64,000 nucleotides of DNA from Pseudomonas sp. NKUCC02_KPG (GTDB taxonomy: Bacteria > Pseudomonadota > Gammaproteobacteria > Pseudomonadales > Pseudomonadaceae): positions 124,001-188,000 of the forward strand of contig NZ_JAHKRC010000009.1 in the NCBI RefSeq assembly GCF_019345465.1, read 5' to 3'. The notes under the pieces were generated by a model, which was not told where the DNA came from, did not search any database, and worked only from the letters and a program-made list of their open reading frames with translations. Each line of letters opens with the position of its first letter. Position 1 is the stretch's first letter. This document shows positions 30,511 to 38,780 of the stretch, in pieces. Position numbers and translations under genes: made by a program.

Positions 30511-31445
30511 GCGAACCTCAACAGCATTGGGCTGACCACAAGGAGCGCGGCAGTTTCCGGCTGATGAAGCTCACTGCGTTCGGCATCAAACTGCTGGGCC
30601 GACGCCTGCTCAGCCCGGTGCTCTACGCCATTGTGCTGTACTTCTTTGTCTTCGGTGGCCGTGCCCGGCGCAGCATCTGGCAGTACCAGCAGCGGTTGGC
30701 CGACTGGAGCGGGAAAAGCGACCTGCGCCCCACCCGCAGACGGGTGTTCGGGCAGTTCATGGCCTTTGCCGATGCCCTGCTCGACAAGCTCGACGTGTGG
30801 AACGGGCGCCTCAAGATCGAAGACATCGACATCATCGACCCCGCCCTGCTGCGCAATCAGTTACGCGGCGAACGCGGCCAGATGCTGGTGGGCGCACACC
30901 TGGGCAACCTCGAAGTGTGTCGCGCACTGGCCGAGCTGGGCGAACAGGTGACCATGAACGTGCTGGTGCACACCAAGCACGCCGAACACTTCAACCGCCT
31001 GCTGGGCGAAGCCGGGGCCAGCCATTTACGGCTGATTCAGGTCAGTGAGCTCAACCCGGCAGTGATGCTGCAACTCAATCAGCGCCTGGAAGACGGCGAA
31101 TGGCTGGCGATTGCCGGTGACCGGGTGCCGCTGCATGGCGGGCGCAATGTCGAGGTCGACTTTCTCGGCCACCCTGCCGCATTCCCCCAAGGCCCGTGGC
31201 TGTTGGCCGGGCTGCTCAAATGCCCGGTCAACCTGATGTTTTGCCTCAAGCACGAAGGACGCTACCGGGTCATTCTCGAACCCTTCACCGACGCCGTACT
31301 CTGGCGGCGCAGCGACCGCGAGCAGGTGATCGCCCAGTGGGCCACGCGCTACGCCGAACGCCTGGGGCACTACTGCCTTGAAGCGCCCCAACAATGGTTC
31401 AATTTTTACCCTTTCTGGAAGACCGATGACGACGCATCCGCATGA
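30507..31445 (+). CDS. LpxL/HtrB-like acyltransferase of the aryl polyene cluster (COG4261)
   Basis: A 312-aa enzyme of the lipid A late-acyltransferase superfamily with an N-terminal membrane anchor (about 30-50). The catalytic-type motif is GAHLGNLEVCRA (Hx4E) and a downstream GDRVPLHGGRNVEVDFLG is typical of the family. It may transfer the polyene acid or a fatty acid onto the lipid anchor. It overlaps the glycosyltransferase by 4 bp and the ammonia-lyase by 20 bp. The acceptor is unknown. Confidence 0.85.
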   Translation: MSEPQQHWADHKERGSFRLMKLTAFGIKLLGRRLLSPVLYAIVLYFFVFGGRARRSIWQYQQRLADWSGKSDLRPTRRRVFGQFMAFADALLDKLDVWNGRLKIEDIDIIDPALLRNQLRGERGQMLVGAHLGNLEVCRALAELGEQVTMNVLVHTKHAEHFNRLLGEAGASHLRLIQVSELNPAVMLQLNQRLEDGEWLAIAGDRVPLHGGRNVEVDFLGHPAAFPQGPWLLAGLLKCPVNLMFCLKHEGRYRVILEPFTDAVLWRRSDREQVIAQWATRYAERLGHYCLEAPQQWFNFYPFWKTDDDASA

Positions 31446-32970
31446 GCCAGTAACCTTCGGCCAAACCCCGTTGCGCATTGAAGACGTGCTGGCCCTGGCC
31501 AATCGTCAGGCGCCGACCCGTCTGCAAGACGACGCCGACTATCGCGAGCGCATCGCCAAGGGCGCACGCTTTCTCGACTCGCTGCTGGACAAGGAAGGCG
31601 TCATCTACGGCGTGACCACCGGCTACGGTGATTCGTGCGTGGTGGCGGTGCCGCTGGAGCATGTTGAAGCGCTGCCGCGCCACCTCTACACCTTTCACGG
31701 CTGCGGGCTGGGCAAACTGCTCGACGCCCAGGCCACCCGCGCCGTGCTCGCCGCACGCCTGCAGTCGCTGTGCCACGGCGTGTCCGGAGTGCGCATCGAG
31801 TTGCTGGAACGTTTGCAGGCTTTTATTGCCCACGACATCCTGCCGCTGATTCCCGAAGAGGGCTCGGTGGGCGCCAGCGGCGATCTGACGCCGTTGTCCT
31901 ATGTGGCGGCCACGTTGTCGGGCGAACGCGAAGTATTGTTCAAGGGTGAGCGCCGCCTCGCAGCCGACGTGCATCAGGAACTGGGCTGGACACCGCTGGT
32001 ACTGCGGCCCAAGGAAGCGCTGGCGCTGATGAACGGCACCGCCGTGATGACTGGCCTCGCGTGCCTGGCCTATGCCCGTGCCGACTACCTGCTCAAACTG
32101 GCCACGCGCATCACCGCCCTCAACGTAGTGGCGCTGCAAGGTAACCCCGAGCACTTCGACGAGCGCCTGTTCGCCGCCAAGCCCCATCCGGGGCAAATGC
32201 AGGTGGCGGCCTGGATTCGCCAGGACCTGGCCATCGACGCCCCGACCGCGCCCTTGCATCGCCTGCAAGACCGCTACTCGCTGCGCTGCGCCCCCCACGT
32301 GCTGGGGGTGCTGGCTGACAGCCTGAACTGGCTGCGCGGGTTTATCGAAATTGAACTCAACAGCGCCAACGACAACCCGATCATCGACGCTGAAGAAGAG
32401 CGCGTGCTGCATGGCGGGCACTTCTACGGCGGTCATATCGCCTTTGCGATGGACAGCCTCAAGACCCTGGTCGCCAACGTCGCCGACCTGCTGGACCGCC
32501 AGCTCGCGCTGCTGGTGGACGTGCGTTACAACCACGGCCTGCCGAGCAACCTGTCGGGCGCAACCGCCGAGCGGGCGATGCTCAACCACGGTTTTAAAGC
32601 GGTGCAGATCGGCACCAGCGCCTGGACCGCCGAAGCCTTGAAAAACACCATGCCGGCCAGCGTGTTCTCGCGCTCCACCGAGTGCCACAACCAGGACAAA
32701 GTGAGCATGGGCACCATCGCTGCCCGCGATGCGATCCGCGTGCTTGAACTGACCGAACAGGTCGCTGCTGCCACCTTGCTGGCGGCTAATCAGGGCGTGT
32801 GGTTGCGCAGCCGCGCTGAAGACGCCCGCCCGCTGCCACCCGCACTGGCCCGGATGCACGCCGAATTGGCGAAGGACTTCCCGCCGGTGGTCGAAGACCG
32901 CGCCCTGGAAGCCGAACTGCGCTTGTGCCTGAGCCGTATTGCCCAACAACACTGGAGGCTGCATGCGTAG
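31426..32970 (+). CDS. Aromatic amino acid ammonia-lyase family enzyme (HAL/PAL/TAL)
   Basis: A 514-aa member of the MIO-cofactor ammonia-lyase family. The self-cyclising triad Ala150-Ser151-Gly152 sits in SVGASGDLTPLSYV; GVTTGYGDSC and FIEIELNSANDNP are also conserved. The substrate-selectivity pair is Phe90-His91 (TFHGCGLG), unlike Ser-His of histidine lyases, Phe-Leu of plant PAL or His-Leu of TAL, so the substrate is open. Inference: it supplies an aryl acrylate starter from tyrosine or phenylalanine for the ligase. I chose ATG at 31426 after GGAAG; the upstream TTG at 31378 lies inside the acyltransferase. Confidence 0.87.
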   Translation: MTTHPHEPVTFGQTPLRIEDVLALANRQAPTRLQDDADYRERIAKGARFLDSLLDKEGVIYGVTTGYGDSCVVAVPLEHVEALPRHLYTFHGCGLGKLLDAQATRAVLAARLQSLCHGVSGVRIELLERLQAFIAHDILPLIPEEGSVGASGDLTPLSYVAATLSGEREVLFKGERRLAADVHQELGWTPLVLRPKEALALMNGTAVMTGLACLAYARADYLLKLATRITALNVVALQGNPEHFDERLFAAKPHPGQMQVAAWIRQDLAIDAPTAPLHRLQDRYSLRCAPHVLGVLADSLNWLRGFIEIELNSANDNPIIDAEEERVLHGGHFYGGHIAFAMDSLKTLVANVADLLDRQLALLVDVRYNHGLPSNLSGATAERAMLNHGFKAVQIGTSAWTAEALKNTMPASVFSRSTECHNQDKVSMGTIAARDAIRVLELTEQVAAATLLAANQGVWLRSRAEDARPLPPALARMHAELAKDFPPVVEDRALEAELRLCLSRIAQQHWRLHA

Positions 32971-33388
32971 CAAAGGCGTTTTGCACGTTGATACCGAAGT
33001 GCTGGTGCCGTTTTTCGACATCGACACCCTGCACGTGGTGTGGCACGGCCACTACGTCAAATACCTCGAAGTGGCGCGCTGTGCGTTACTTGACCATATC
33101 GGCCACAACTACACGCACATGCTCGATGCGGGCTATGCGTGGCCGGTGATCGACATGCAATTGCGCTATGTCCGCGGGGCCACGTTTGGGCAGCGCATCA
33201 ATGTGCGCGCCAACCTGGTGGAGTGGGAGAACCGCCTGAAGGTCAATTACCTGATTACCGACCTGGCCACAGGCGAGCGGCTGACCCGGGCCGTTACGGT
33301 GCAAGTGGCGGTCGAGATCGCCAGCAAGGAGATGCAACTGGTGTCGCCCAAGTGCTTCACCGACGCTGTCGCGAGGATGCTGCCATGA
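32963..33388 (+). CDS. 4HBT-family acyl thioesterase (ApeK-like)
   Basis: A 141-aa hot-dog thioesterase with the 4HBT active-site region FFDIDTLHVVWHGHYVKYLE near the N-terminus (Asp in FDIDTLHVV). It probably frees the finished polyene or mis-primed carriers. ATG at 32963 is preceded by GGAGG and overlaps the lyase gene by 8 bp; the earlier TTG start is less likely. Its stop overlaps the next start as ATGA. Confidence 0.88.
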   Translation: MRSKGVLHVDTEVLVPFFDIDTLHVVWHGHYVKYLEVARCALLDHIGHNYTHMLDAGYAWPVIDMQLRYVRGATFGQRINVRANLVEWENRLKVNYLITDLATGERLTRAVTVQVAVEIASKEMQLVSPKCFTDAVARMLP

Positions 33389-34083
33389 ACCGCCTTGGTA
33401 GTCGCTGCCGCAGGCTGCGATCGAGCCCGAAGGGGTCGCGCTTTTTCAATATCGAAGGGCCTTCGGCCCTTATCGCAGCCTTCGGCAGCGGCTACAGGGG
33501 GTTGATTGTTACGCTGTTGCTCGGATTCACTCCTCTGGCTCACGCCTTCGACCTGCAACAACTCAGCGAACAACTGGCCAAACCCCAGGTGATCCACGGT
33601 GATTTCATCCAGGAAAAACACCTGCGCGCCCTGCCCAAGCCGCTGACCAGCACCGGTACCTTTGTACTGGCCAAGGATCACGGCCTGCTTTGGCAATTGA
33701 AAACCCCGCTGCAACAGGATTACCGCATCACGTCCCAAGGCATCGCCCGGCGAGACGGCACGCGCTGGCAAATGCTGCCCGGCAAAAGCGCCGGCGCCGA
33801 GCAAAACCGCTTGTTCCTCGCCGTGCTGCAAGGCGACAGCAGTGGCCTGCAACGGGACTTCGACCTGCAACTGCAAGGCGAACCCGCCCACTGGACGCTG
33901 ACCCTGACCCCACGCTCACTGCTGCTCAAGCAAGTGTTCAAGCAGATCAACATCGGCGGCGGCGAACTGGTGCAACGTATCGAACTGCAAGAAACCCAAG
34001 GCGACAGCACGCTGCTGACCCTGCTCAACAGCGTCAGCAACCAAGCCTTGAGTGAAACGGAGCAGCACGATTTTGCGCAGTGA
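33385..34083 (+). CDS. LolA-like outer-membrane lipoprotein carrier of the aryl polyene cluster, N-terminus partly REP-derived
   Basis: Periplasmic carrier of the LolA fold, probably moving the polyene lipid or a cluster lipoprotein across the periplasm (232 aa). The core (about residue 55 on: DLQQLSEQLAKPQVIHGDFIQEKHL) is family-like, and a signal-peptide core GLIVTLLLGFTPLAHA lies at residues 39-54. The start ATG at 33385 overlaps the previous stop, but residues 5-38 are encoded by a REP doublet (33399-33494) that keeps the frame open. This leaves an unusual Arg-rich 38-residue extension ahead of the signal core. A TTG at 33502 could serve as an alternative start but lacks a well-spaced ribosome site. 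Confidence 0.82.
   Translation: MNRLGSRCRRLRSSPKGSRFFNIEGPSALIAAFGSGYRGLIVTLLLGFTPLAHAFDLQQLSEQLAKPQVIHGDFIQEKHLRALPKPLTSTGTFVLAKDHGLLWQLKTPLQQDYRITSQGIARRDGTRWQMLPGKSAGAEQNRLFLAVLQGDSSGLQRDFDLQLQGEPAHWTLTLTPRSLLLKQVFKQINIGGGELVQRIELQETQGDSTLLTLLNSVSNQALSETEQHDFAQ
33399..33494. repeat. REP doublet inserted in the 5' end of the LolA-like gene
   Basis: Arms TAGTCGCTGCCG (33399-33410) and CGGCAGCGGCTA (33483-33494). The first 40 bp match, base for base, the reverse complement of the intergenic repeat at 55516-55621, and the right part is closely similar. The element lies 12 bp inside an open reading frame, between the start codon and the signal-peptide core. Confidence 0.88.
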
Positions 34084-36385
34084 ACGCTGGTTGCCCCGTG
34101 GCTTCATGATCCTGCTGGTGGCGGTGCTTGCACTCGCCGGCTGGCAATGGCGCCACGGCGCACCGCTGTCGGCCAACCTGATGGAACTGGTGCCAGGGGA
34201 TTCACCGGATGCGCTGGAGCTGAGCGCAGAACAACGCATGCAGGAACCCCTGAACCGCGAAATGCTGGTGCTGGTGGGCAGTAGCGATCGCCAGCAAGCC
34301 ATCGCCTCGGCTGAGCAATTGGGCCAGCAGTGGCAAGCCAGCGGCCTGTTTGAAAAGGTGCAATGGAGCCTGCAGGCCGACCTCCCGGCGCTGCGTGATC
34401 AACTGCTGCGCGGCCGATTGGCAATGCTGTCTGCAGCCGACCGCACGCAACTGATCGAACACCCCGACGCCTTTATCCAGCAACGGGTACAAGCCCTGTT
34501 CGATCCCTTCACCGGGTTCAGCCTGGTGCCGAGCCAGGACGACTGGCTGGGCCTCACCGGGCGTATCCAGAACAGCCAGCCGCAGCGCGGTGCAGTGCAA
34601 CTCGATATAGGCAGCGCAGCGCTGGTCGCCGAGGCCGACGACAAACACTGGGTGCTGCTGCGCGCCCGTACCCAGGGCAATGCGTTTGACATGAAACTGC
34701 CGCTGCGGGTTGCCGAGCTGCTTGAGCACAGCCGTCAGCAGGTCGCACCCCACGATGTGCAACTGCTCGCTGCCAGTGGCCTGCTCTACGCGGCCAGCGG
34801 GCAACAGCAAGCCACCCGCGAAATCACCTGGGTCGGCGGTGGAGCCACCGTCGGAATTCTGCTGTTGTTACTGCTCGCGTTCCGGCGCTGGCGGGTGCTG
34901 CTGGCGTTTGTGCCCGTGCTGGTCGGCATGCTGTTTGGCGCCGTGGCCTGCGTCGCGTTCTTTGGCAGCATGCACGTGATGACGCTGGTACTGGGCTCCA
35001 GCCTGATCGGGGTGGCGGTGGATTACCCACTGCATTACCTGTCCAAAAGCTGGAGCCTGAAACCCTGGCGCAGCTGGCCCGCCTTGCGCCTGACATTGCC
35101 CGGTTTAAGCCTGAGCCTGGCGACCAGTTGCATTGGCTATCTGGCACTGGCCTTCACCCCGTTCCCGGCGCTGACCCAAATCGCCATCTTCTCCGCCGCA
35201 GGCCTGGTCGGTGCTTACTTGAGCGCCGTATGCCTGCTGCCCGCGCTGCTCAAAGGTGTGGAACTGCGCCCTGCGCAATGGCCCCTGCGTATTGCGCAAT
35301 CGCTGCTCGACGTGCGCGAAGCCTTGCTCAAACGCATCCCCACGCCAGCCTTGCTGGTTTTACTGCTGGGGTTTTGCGCGGCCGGTTTGTGGCAACTGAC
35401 CACCAAGAACGACATTCGCCAATGGGTCGGCGCCCCGCCGCAATTGATGGCCGAGGCACAGGCCATTGCACGGATTACCGGCTACCAGCCCACCAGCCAG
35501 TTTTTCCTGGTGCGGGCCGACAACGAGCAGCAATTGCTTGAGCGCCAAACCGCCCTTGGCGAGCGTCTCGATCAGTTGGTGCACATGGGCAAGTTGCAGG
35601 GCTACCTGGCGCTGAACCAATTGGTCAGCCTGCCCGGCGAGCAACAGCAATTGCGCAGTGCGCTGTCTCAGCTGGCGCAACATTGGCAGCCGCTGCTGGA
35701 GCTGGGCGTACCTGAAACCGCTCTGCAGGCCGAGGTTGCGCAATTGCAGACCTTGCCCGAGCAACATATCGATGACGCGTTGAGCGGCCCGCTGGCCGAA
35801 CCCTGGCGCGCACTCTGGCTAGGCAAGAACGCCGAAGGCGTTGCAGCCATGGTCAGCCTGCAAGGGTTGAGCAGTGCCAGTTTGCTGCGGGTGCAAGCGC
35901 AAGACCTGCCGGGCGTACAACTGGTCGACCGCCTGGGCGACTTGAATAACGTATTCGCCGCAACGCAAATCAGCGCCGCCGAATTGAAGCTGCTGTCCTG
36001 TGCCTTGATCGTATTGCTGCTGATCGCTCCGTTCGGTTTTGGCGGTGCACTGCGCATCGTCGCACTGCCGCTGCTGGCCGCGCTGTGCAGCCTGGCAAGC
36101 CTGGGCTGGCTGGGTCAGCCGTTGACGCTGTTCAGCCTCTTCGGCCTGCTGCTGGTGACGGCGATCAGCGTCGATTACGCGATTCTGATGCGCGAGCAAA
36201 TCGGCGGCGCCGCCGTCAGCCTGCTCGGCACCTTGCTGGCGGCATTGACCACATGGCTGTCGTTCGGCCTGCTGGCCGTGTCGAGCACACCTGCCGTCAG
36301 CAACTTCGGCTTGTCGGTCAGCCTGGGGCTGGCGTTCAGTTTTATCCTGGCGCCCTGGGCGGGCAGACAGGAGCACAGCCAATGA
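34052..36385 (+). CDS. MMPL/RND-family exporter of the aryl polyene cluster (ApeM-like)
   Basis: Inner-membrane exporter of the MMPL class, 777 aa, with an N-terminal helix, a periplasmic domain, a first membrane bundle (about 255-420), a second periplasmic domain and a second bundle (about 640-775). It probably flips or extracts the polyene lipid for hand-over to the LolA-like carrier encoded just upstream. The start is uncertain: GTG at 34052 has no ribosome site, while TTG at 34073 follows GGAG by 10 bp; either overlaps the previous gene. The stop overlaps the next ATG. Confidence 0.87.
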   Translation: MKRSSTILRSERWLPRGFMILLVAVLALAGWQWRHGAPLSANLMELVPGDSPDALELSAEQRMQEPLNREMLVLVGSSDRQQAIASAEQLGQQWQASGLFEKVQWSLQADLPALRDQLLRGRLAMLSAADRTQLIEHPDAFIQQRVQALFDPFTGFSLVPSQDDWLGLTGRIQNSQPQRGAVQLDIGSAALVAEADDKHWVLLRARTQGNAFDMKLPLRVAELLEHSRQQVAPHDVQLLAASGLLYAASGQQQATREITWVGGGATVGILLLLLLAFRRWRVLLAFVPVLVGMLFGAVACVAFFGSMHVMTLVLGSSLIGVAVDYPLHYLSKSWSLKPWRSWPALRLTLPGLSLSLATSCIGYLALAFTPFPALTQIAIFSAAGLVGAYLSAVCLLPALLKGVELRPAQWPLRIAQSLLDVREALLKRIPTPALLVLLLGFCAAGLWQLTTKNDIRQWVGAPPQLMAEAQAIARITGYQPTSQFFLVRADNEQQLLERQTALGERLDQLVHMGKLQGYLALNQLVSLPGEQQQLRSALSQLAQHWQPLLELGVPETALQAEVAQLQTLPEQHIDDALSGPLAEPWRALWLGKNAEGVAAMVSLQGLSSASLLRVQAQDLPGVQLVDRLGDLNNVFAATQISAAELKLLSCALIVLLLIAPFGFGGALRIVALPLLAALCSLASLGWLGQPLTLFSLFGLLLVTAISVDYAILMREQIGGAAVSLLGTLLAALTTWLSFGLLAVSSTPAVSNFGLSVSLGLAFSFILAPWAGRQEHSQ

Positions 36386-37545
36386 TGACAGCCCTGTTCT
36401 GGCTGCTGGCCCTGGCCCTGTTTGCCTTGGCCACCCGCGTGGGCCGTCATTTTGGCGTGATCCCGATTGTCAGCCAGTTATTGCTGGCGTCCATCGTCCT
36501 GCCGCTGTTGATGCTGTTCTGGATCGAACCGCACTGGCAGCTTGACGGCGCCCAACTGGTCGCGCCGGTCTGGCTCAAAAGCCTGTACAGCCTTAGTTTT
36601 GCCCTGTTGCTGGGCACCATTTTGAGCGACGTGATTGATCTGCGCCTTGATCGCCAGAGTGTAAAGATCGCCCTGCCCAGCTTTGCCGTGCCCTTCGCCT
36701 GCGGGCTGGCCTGCGCCGTCTGGCTGCTGCCTGAACAACCCTGGTTGAGTTCACTGGCGGTGGGCCTGGTGTTTGCCATCACCGCGATCCCGGTGTTGTA
36801 CCTGTACTTGCGCCACATCGATTACCCGCCCGCCGCCACTCGGCGCCTGGTGCAAAGCGCGATCCTTATCGACCTCACATGCTGGACCCTGTTTGGCCTG
36901 GCCCAGGGCAGCCTGGATCTGAGCAGTTTGCTGCTGCCCCTGGCCGGTGCCCTGCTGCCGCTGCTGTTGCGCGCCCTGCGCATCCGTCAGCCGTTGTGTT
37001 ACAGCCTGAGCTTTTTTGCCTTGCTGGTGGTGGCCGAACATTACCGCCTCAATGCCCTTATTTTCGGCGTCGGCTATTTGATCTGCATGGCGTGGCTCAA
37101 GGTGAAGCTGGTCATGCCGTTAAACGCTGTATGGCTGGAACGCTTGCAGACCACGTTGGCGATCCCGCTGATCCTCACGTTCGGCATTGTGCAAATCAAT
37201 GTTCACAGCGCCCTGAGCGACATCAGCCTGCTGCAACTGACCGCACTATTGCTGCTGCCGATGGTCAGTAAGCTGCTGGGTAACTGGCTCGGGGTGAGCT
37301 GGGCCACGCCGTCGTTTGCCGGGGCCAGCAAATGGCGTGAAAGCCTGTTACTGAACATTCGCGGATTGAGCGAAATCGTCTTCCTCAACCTGCTGCTGCA
37401 ACAACAACTCATCAGCCCCGCGCTGTACTTTGCGCTGATGTTGATGAGCCTGATCGCTACGCTGTTACCGGCGTTGGCGGGCATGAGTAAACCCCCTTTG
37501 AAGTCTGCCGTAGTACCCGGCAAGGAGCGCCTGTGTCAGGAATAG
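36382..37545 (+). CDS. Cation/proton antiporter-like membrane protein inside the aryl polyene operon
   Basis: A 387-aa, very hydrophobic protein with about 11-12 helices and a CPA2/KefB-like pattern (LFALATRVGRHFGVIPIVSQLLLASI at the N-terminus; SLAVGLVFAITAIPVLYLYLR around 135-155, matching the usual antiporter helix 5 site but without the Asp pair I would expect). Start is ATG at 36382, overlapping the exporter stop as ATGA; the long upstream open frame is a shadow. It is locked into the operon by overlaps on both sides, so it likely serves polyene export or energetics. The function is not known. Confidence 0.72.
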   Translation: MMTALFWLLALALFALATRVGRHFGVIPIVSQLLLASIVLPLLMLFWIEPHWQLDGAQLVAPVWLKSLYSLSFALLLGTILSDVIDLRLDRQSVKIALPSFAVPFACGLACAVWLLPEQPWLSSLAVGLVFAITAIPVLYLYLRHIDYPPAATRRLVQSAILIDLTCWTLFGLAQGSLDLSSLLLPLAGALLPLLLRALRIRQPLCYSLSFFALLVVAEHYRLNALIFGVGYLICMAWLKVKLVMPLNAVWLERLQTTLAIPLILTFGIVQINVHSALSDISLLQLTALLLLPMVSKLLGNWLGVSWATPSFAGASKWRESLLLNIRGLSEIVFLNLLLQQQLISPALYFALMLMSLIATLLPALAGMSKPPLKSAVVPGKERLCQE

Positions 37546-38780
37546 AAATGGAACGTCGTCAGGTTGTCGTGATTGGCGCAGGGCCGTCCGGCGCCATCGC
37601 TTCGGCCTTGCTCAAACGCAAGGGCCACGATGTGTTGATCATCGAGCGCCAACACTTCCCGCGCTTTTCCATTGGTGAAAGTCTGCTGTCGCACTGCATC
37701 GACTTCATCGAAGAAGCGGGCATGCTGGAAGCGGTACAAGCGGCCGGTTTCCAGCTCAAAAACGGCGCCGCCTTCGCCTGGGGCGAGCAATACAGCGCTT
37801 TCGATTTTGGTGACACGTTCAGCAACGGCAAACCCACCACCTTTCAGGTGCAACGCGCCGATCTCGACAAGCTGCTGGCCGATCAGGCCGCCTTGCAAGG
37901 TGTTGAAATCCGCTACGGCCAGACCGTGATCGCCACCGATGTTGAACGGGACAGACCGTTGCTGGACATTGAACGCGAAGACGGCAGCCGCTATCAGCTC
38001 GAAACCGACTTTATCCTCGACGCCAGCGGCTATGGCCGCGTGCTCCCGCGCTTGCTCGATCTTGAAGCGCCGTCGAATTTCCCGGTGCGCCAGGCCGTAT
38101 TTACCCACGTTGAAGACCGCATTGATTGCGACGGTTTTGATCGCAACAAAATCCTCGTGACCACCCATCCGACCCAGCGCGATATCTGGTTCTGGAGCAT
38201 TCCGTTCAGCAATGGCCGCTGCTCGGTGGGCGTGGTCGCGGCAGCTGAACATTTTGCCGGGCGCAGCGAAAACCTCGACGAGTGCCTGCGCAGCTTCATC
38301 GACGAGACCCCTAGCCTGAAACGCGTGCTGGCCAATGCTGTGTGGGACACTGCGGCGCGCACCATCGGCGGCTACTCGGCCAACGTCAAAACCCTGCACG
38401 GCCCTGGCTTTGCGCTACTGGGCAATGCCGCCGAGTTCCTCGATCCGGTGTTCTCTTCGGGCGTGACCATTGCCATGCGCTCGGCCAGCATGGCCGCTGG
38501 CGTACTGCACCGTCAGTTGCAAGGCGAGGCCGTGGACTGGCAAGCCGAGTTTGCCGAACCGCTCAAGCGCGGGGTCGACACCTTCCGCTGCTACGTCGAA
38601 GGCTGGTACGCCGGCACCTTCCAGGACGTGATCTTCCACCCTGACAGCTCGCCACAGATCCGCCGCATGATCAGCTCGATCCTGGCGGGCTATGCCTGGG
38701 ATGAAAACAACCCGTTTGTCAGCGAACCCAAGCGCCGTTTGCGCATGCTGTCGGACATTTGCGCTACGGAGTCGCCATGA
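37533..38780 (+). CDS. FAD-dependent oxidoreductase of the flavin-halogenase type
   Basis: A 415-aa flavoprotein with the FAD-binding GAGPSG (15-20), GESLL at 48-52, a conserved-looking Lys76 (FQLKNGAAFAWG) and the sequence WFWSIP at 219-224, which fits the WxWxIP signature of flavin-dependent halogenases. The later GNAAEFLDPVFSSGV motif contacts FAD. In xanthomonadin clusters a halogenase brominates the pigment; here halogenation is inference, since related tailoring oxidases share the fold. Start GTG at 37533 follows AGGAG by 5 bp and overlaps the antiporter-like gene; an ATG at 37548 lacks a ribosome site. Confidence 0.82.
   Translation: MSGIEMERRQVVVIGAGPSGAIASALLKRKGHDVLIIERQHFPRFSIGESLLSHCIDFIEEAGMLEAVQAAGFQLKNGAAFAWGEQYSAFDFGDTFSNGKPTTFQVQRADLDKLLADQAALQGVEIRYGQTVIATDVERDRPLLDIEREDGSRYQLETDFILDASGYGRVLPRLLDLEAPSNFPVRQAVFTHVEDRIDCDGFDRNKILVTTHPTQRDIWFWSIPFSNGRCSVGVVAAAEHFAGRSENLDECLRSFIDETPSLKRVLANAVWDTAARTIGGYSANVKTLHGPGFALLGNAAEFLDPVFSSGVTIAMRSASMAAGVLHRQLQGEAVDWQAEFAEPLKRGVDTFRCYVEGWYAGTFQDVIFHPDSSPQIRRMISSILAGYAWDENNPFVSEPKRRLRMLSDICATESP

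Noticed and set aside
33139..33384. Upstream extension of the LolA-like frame into the thioesterase gene
   Set aside because: The extension has no family similarity; the ATG at 33385 overlaps the thioesterase stop, matching the operon's pattern.
36085..36381. Upstream extension of the antiporter-like reading frame
   Set aside because: Lies inside the exporter gene; the ATG at 36382 overlaps the previous stop and starts a hydrophobic N-terminus.
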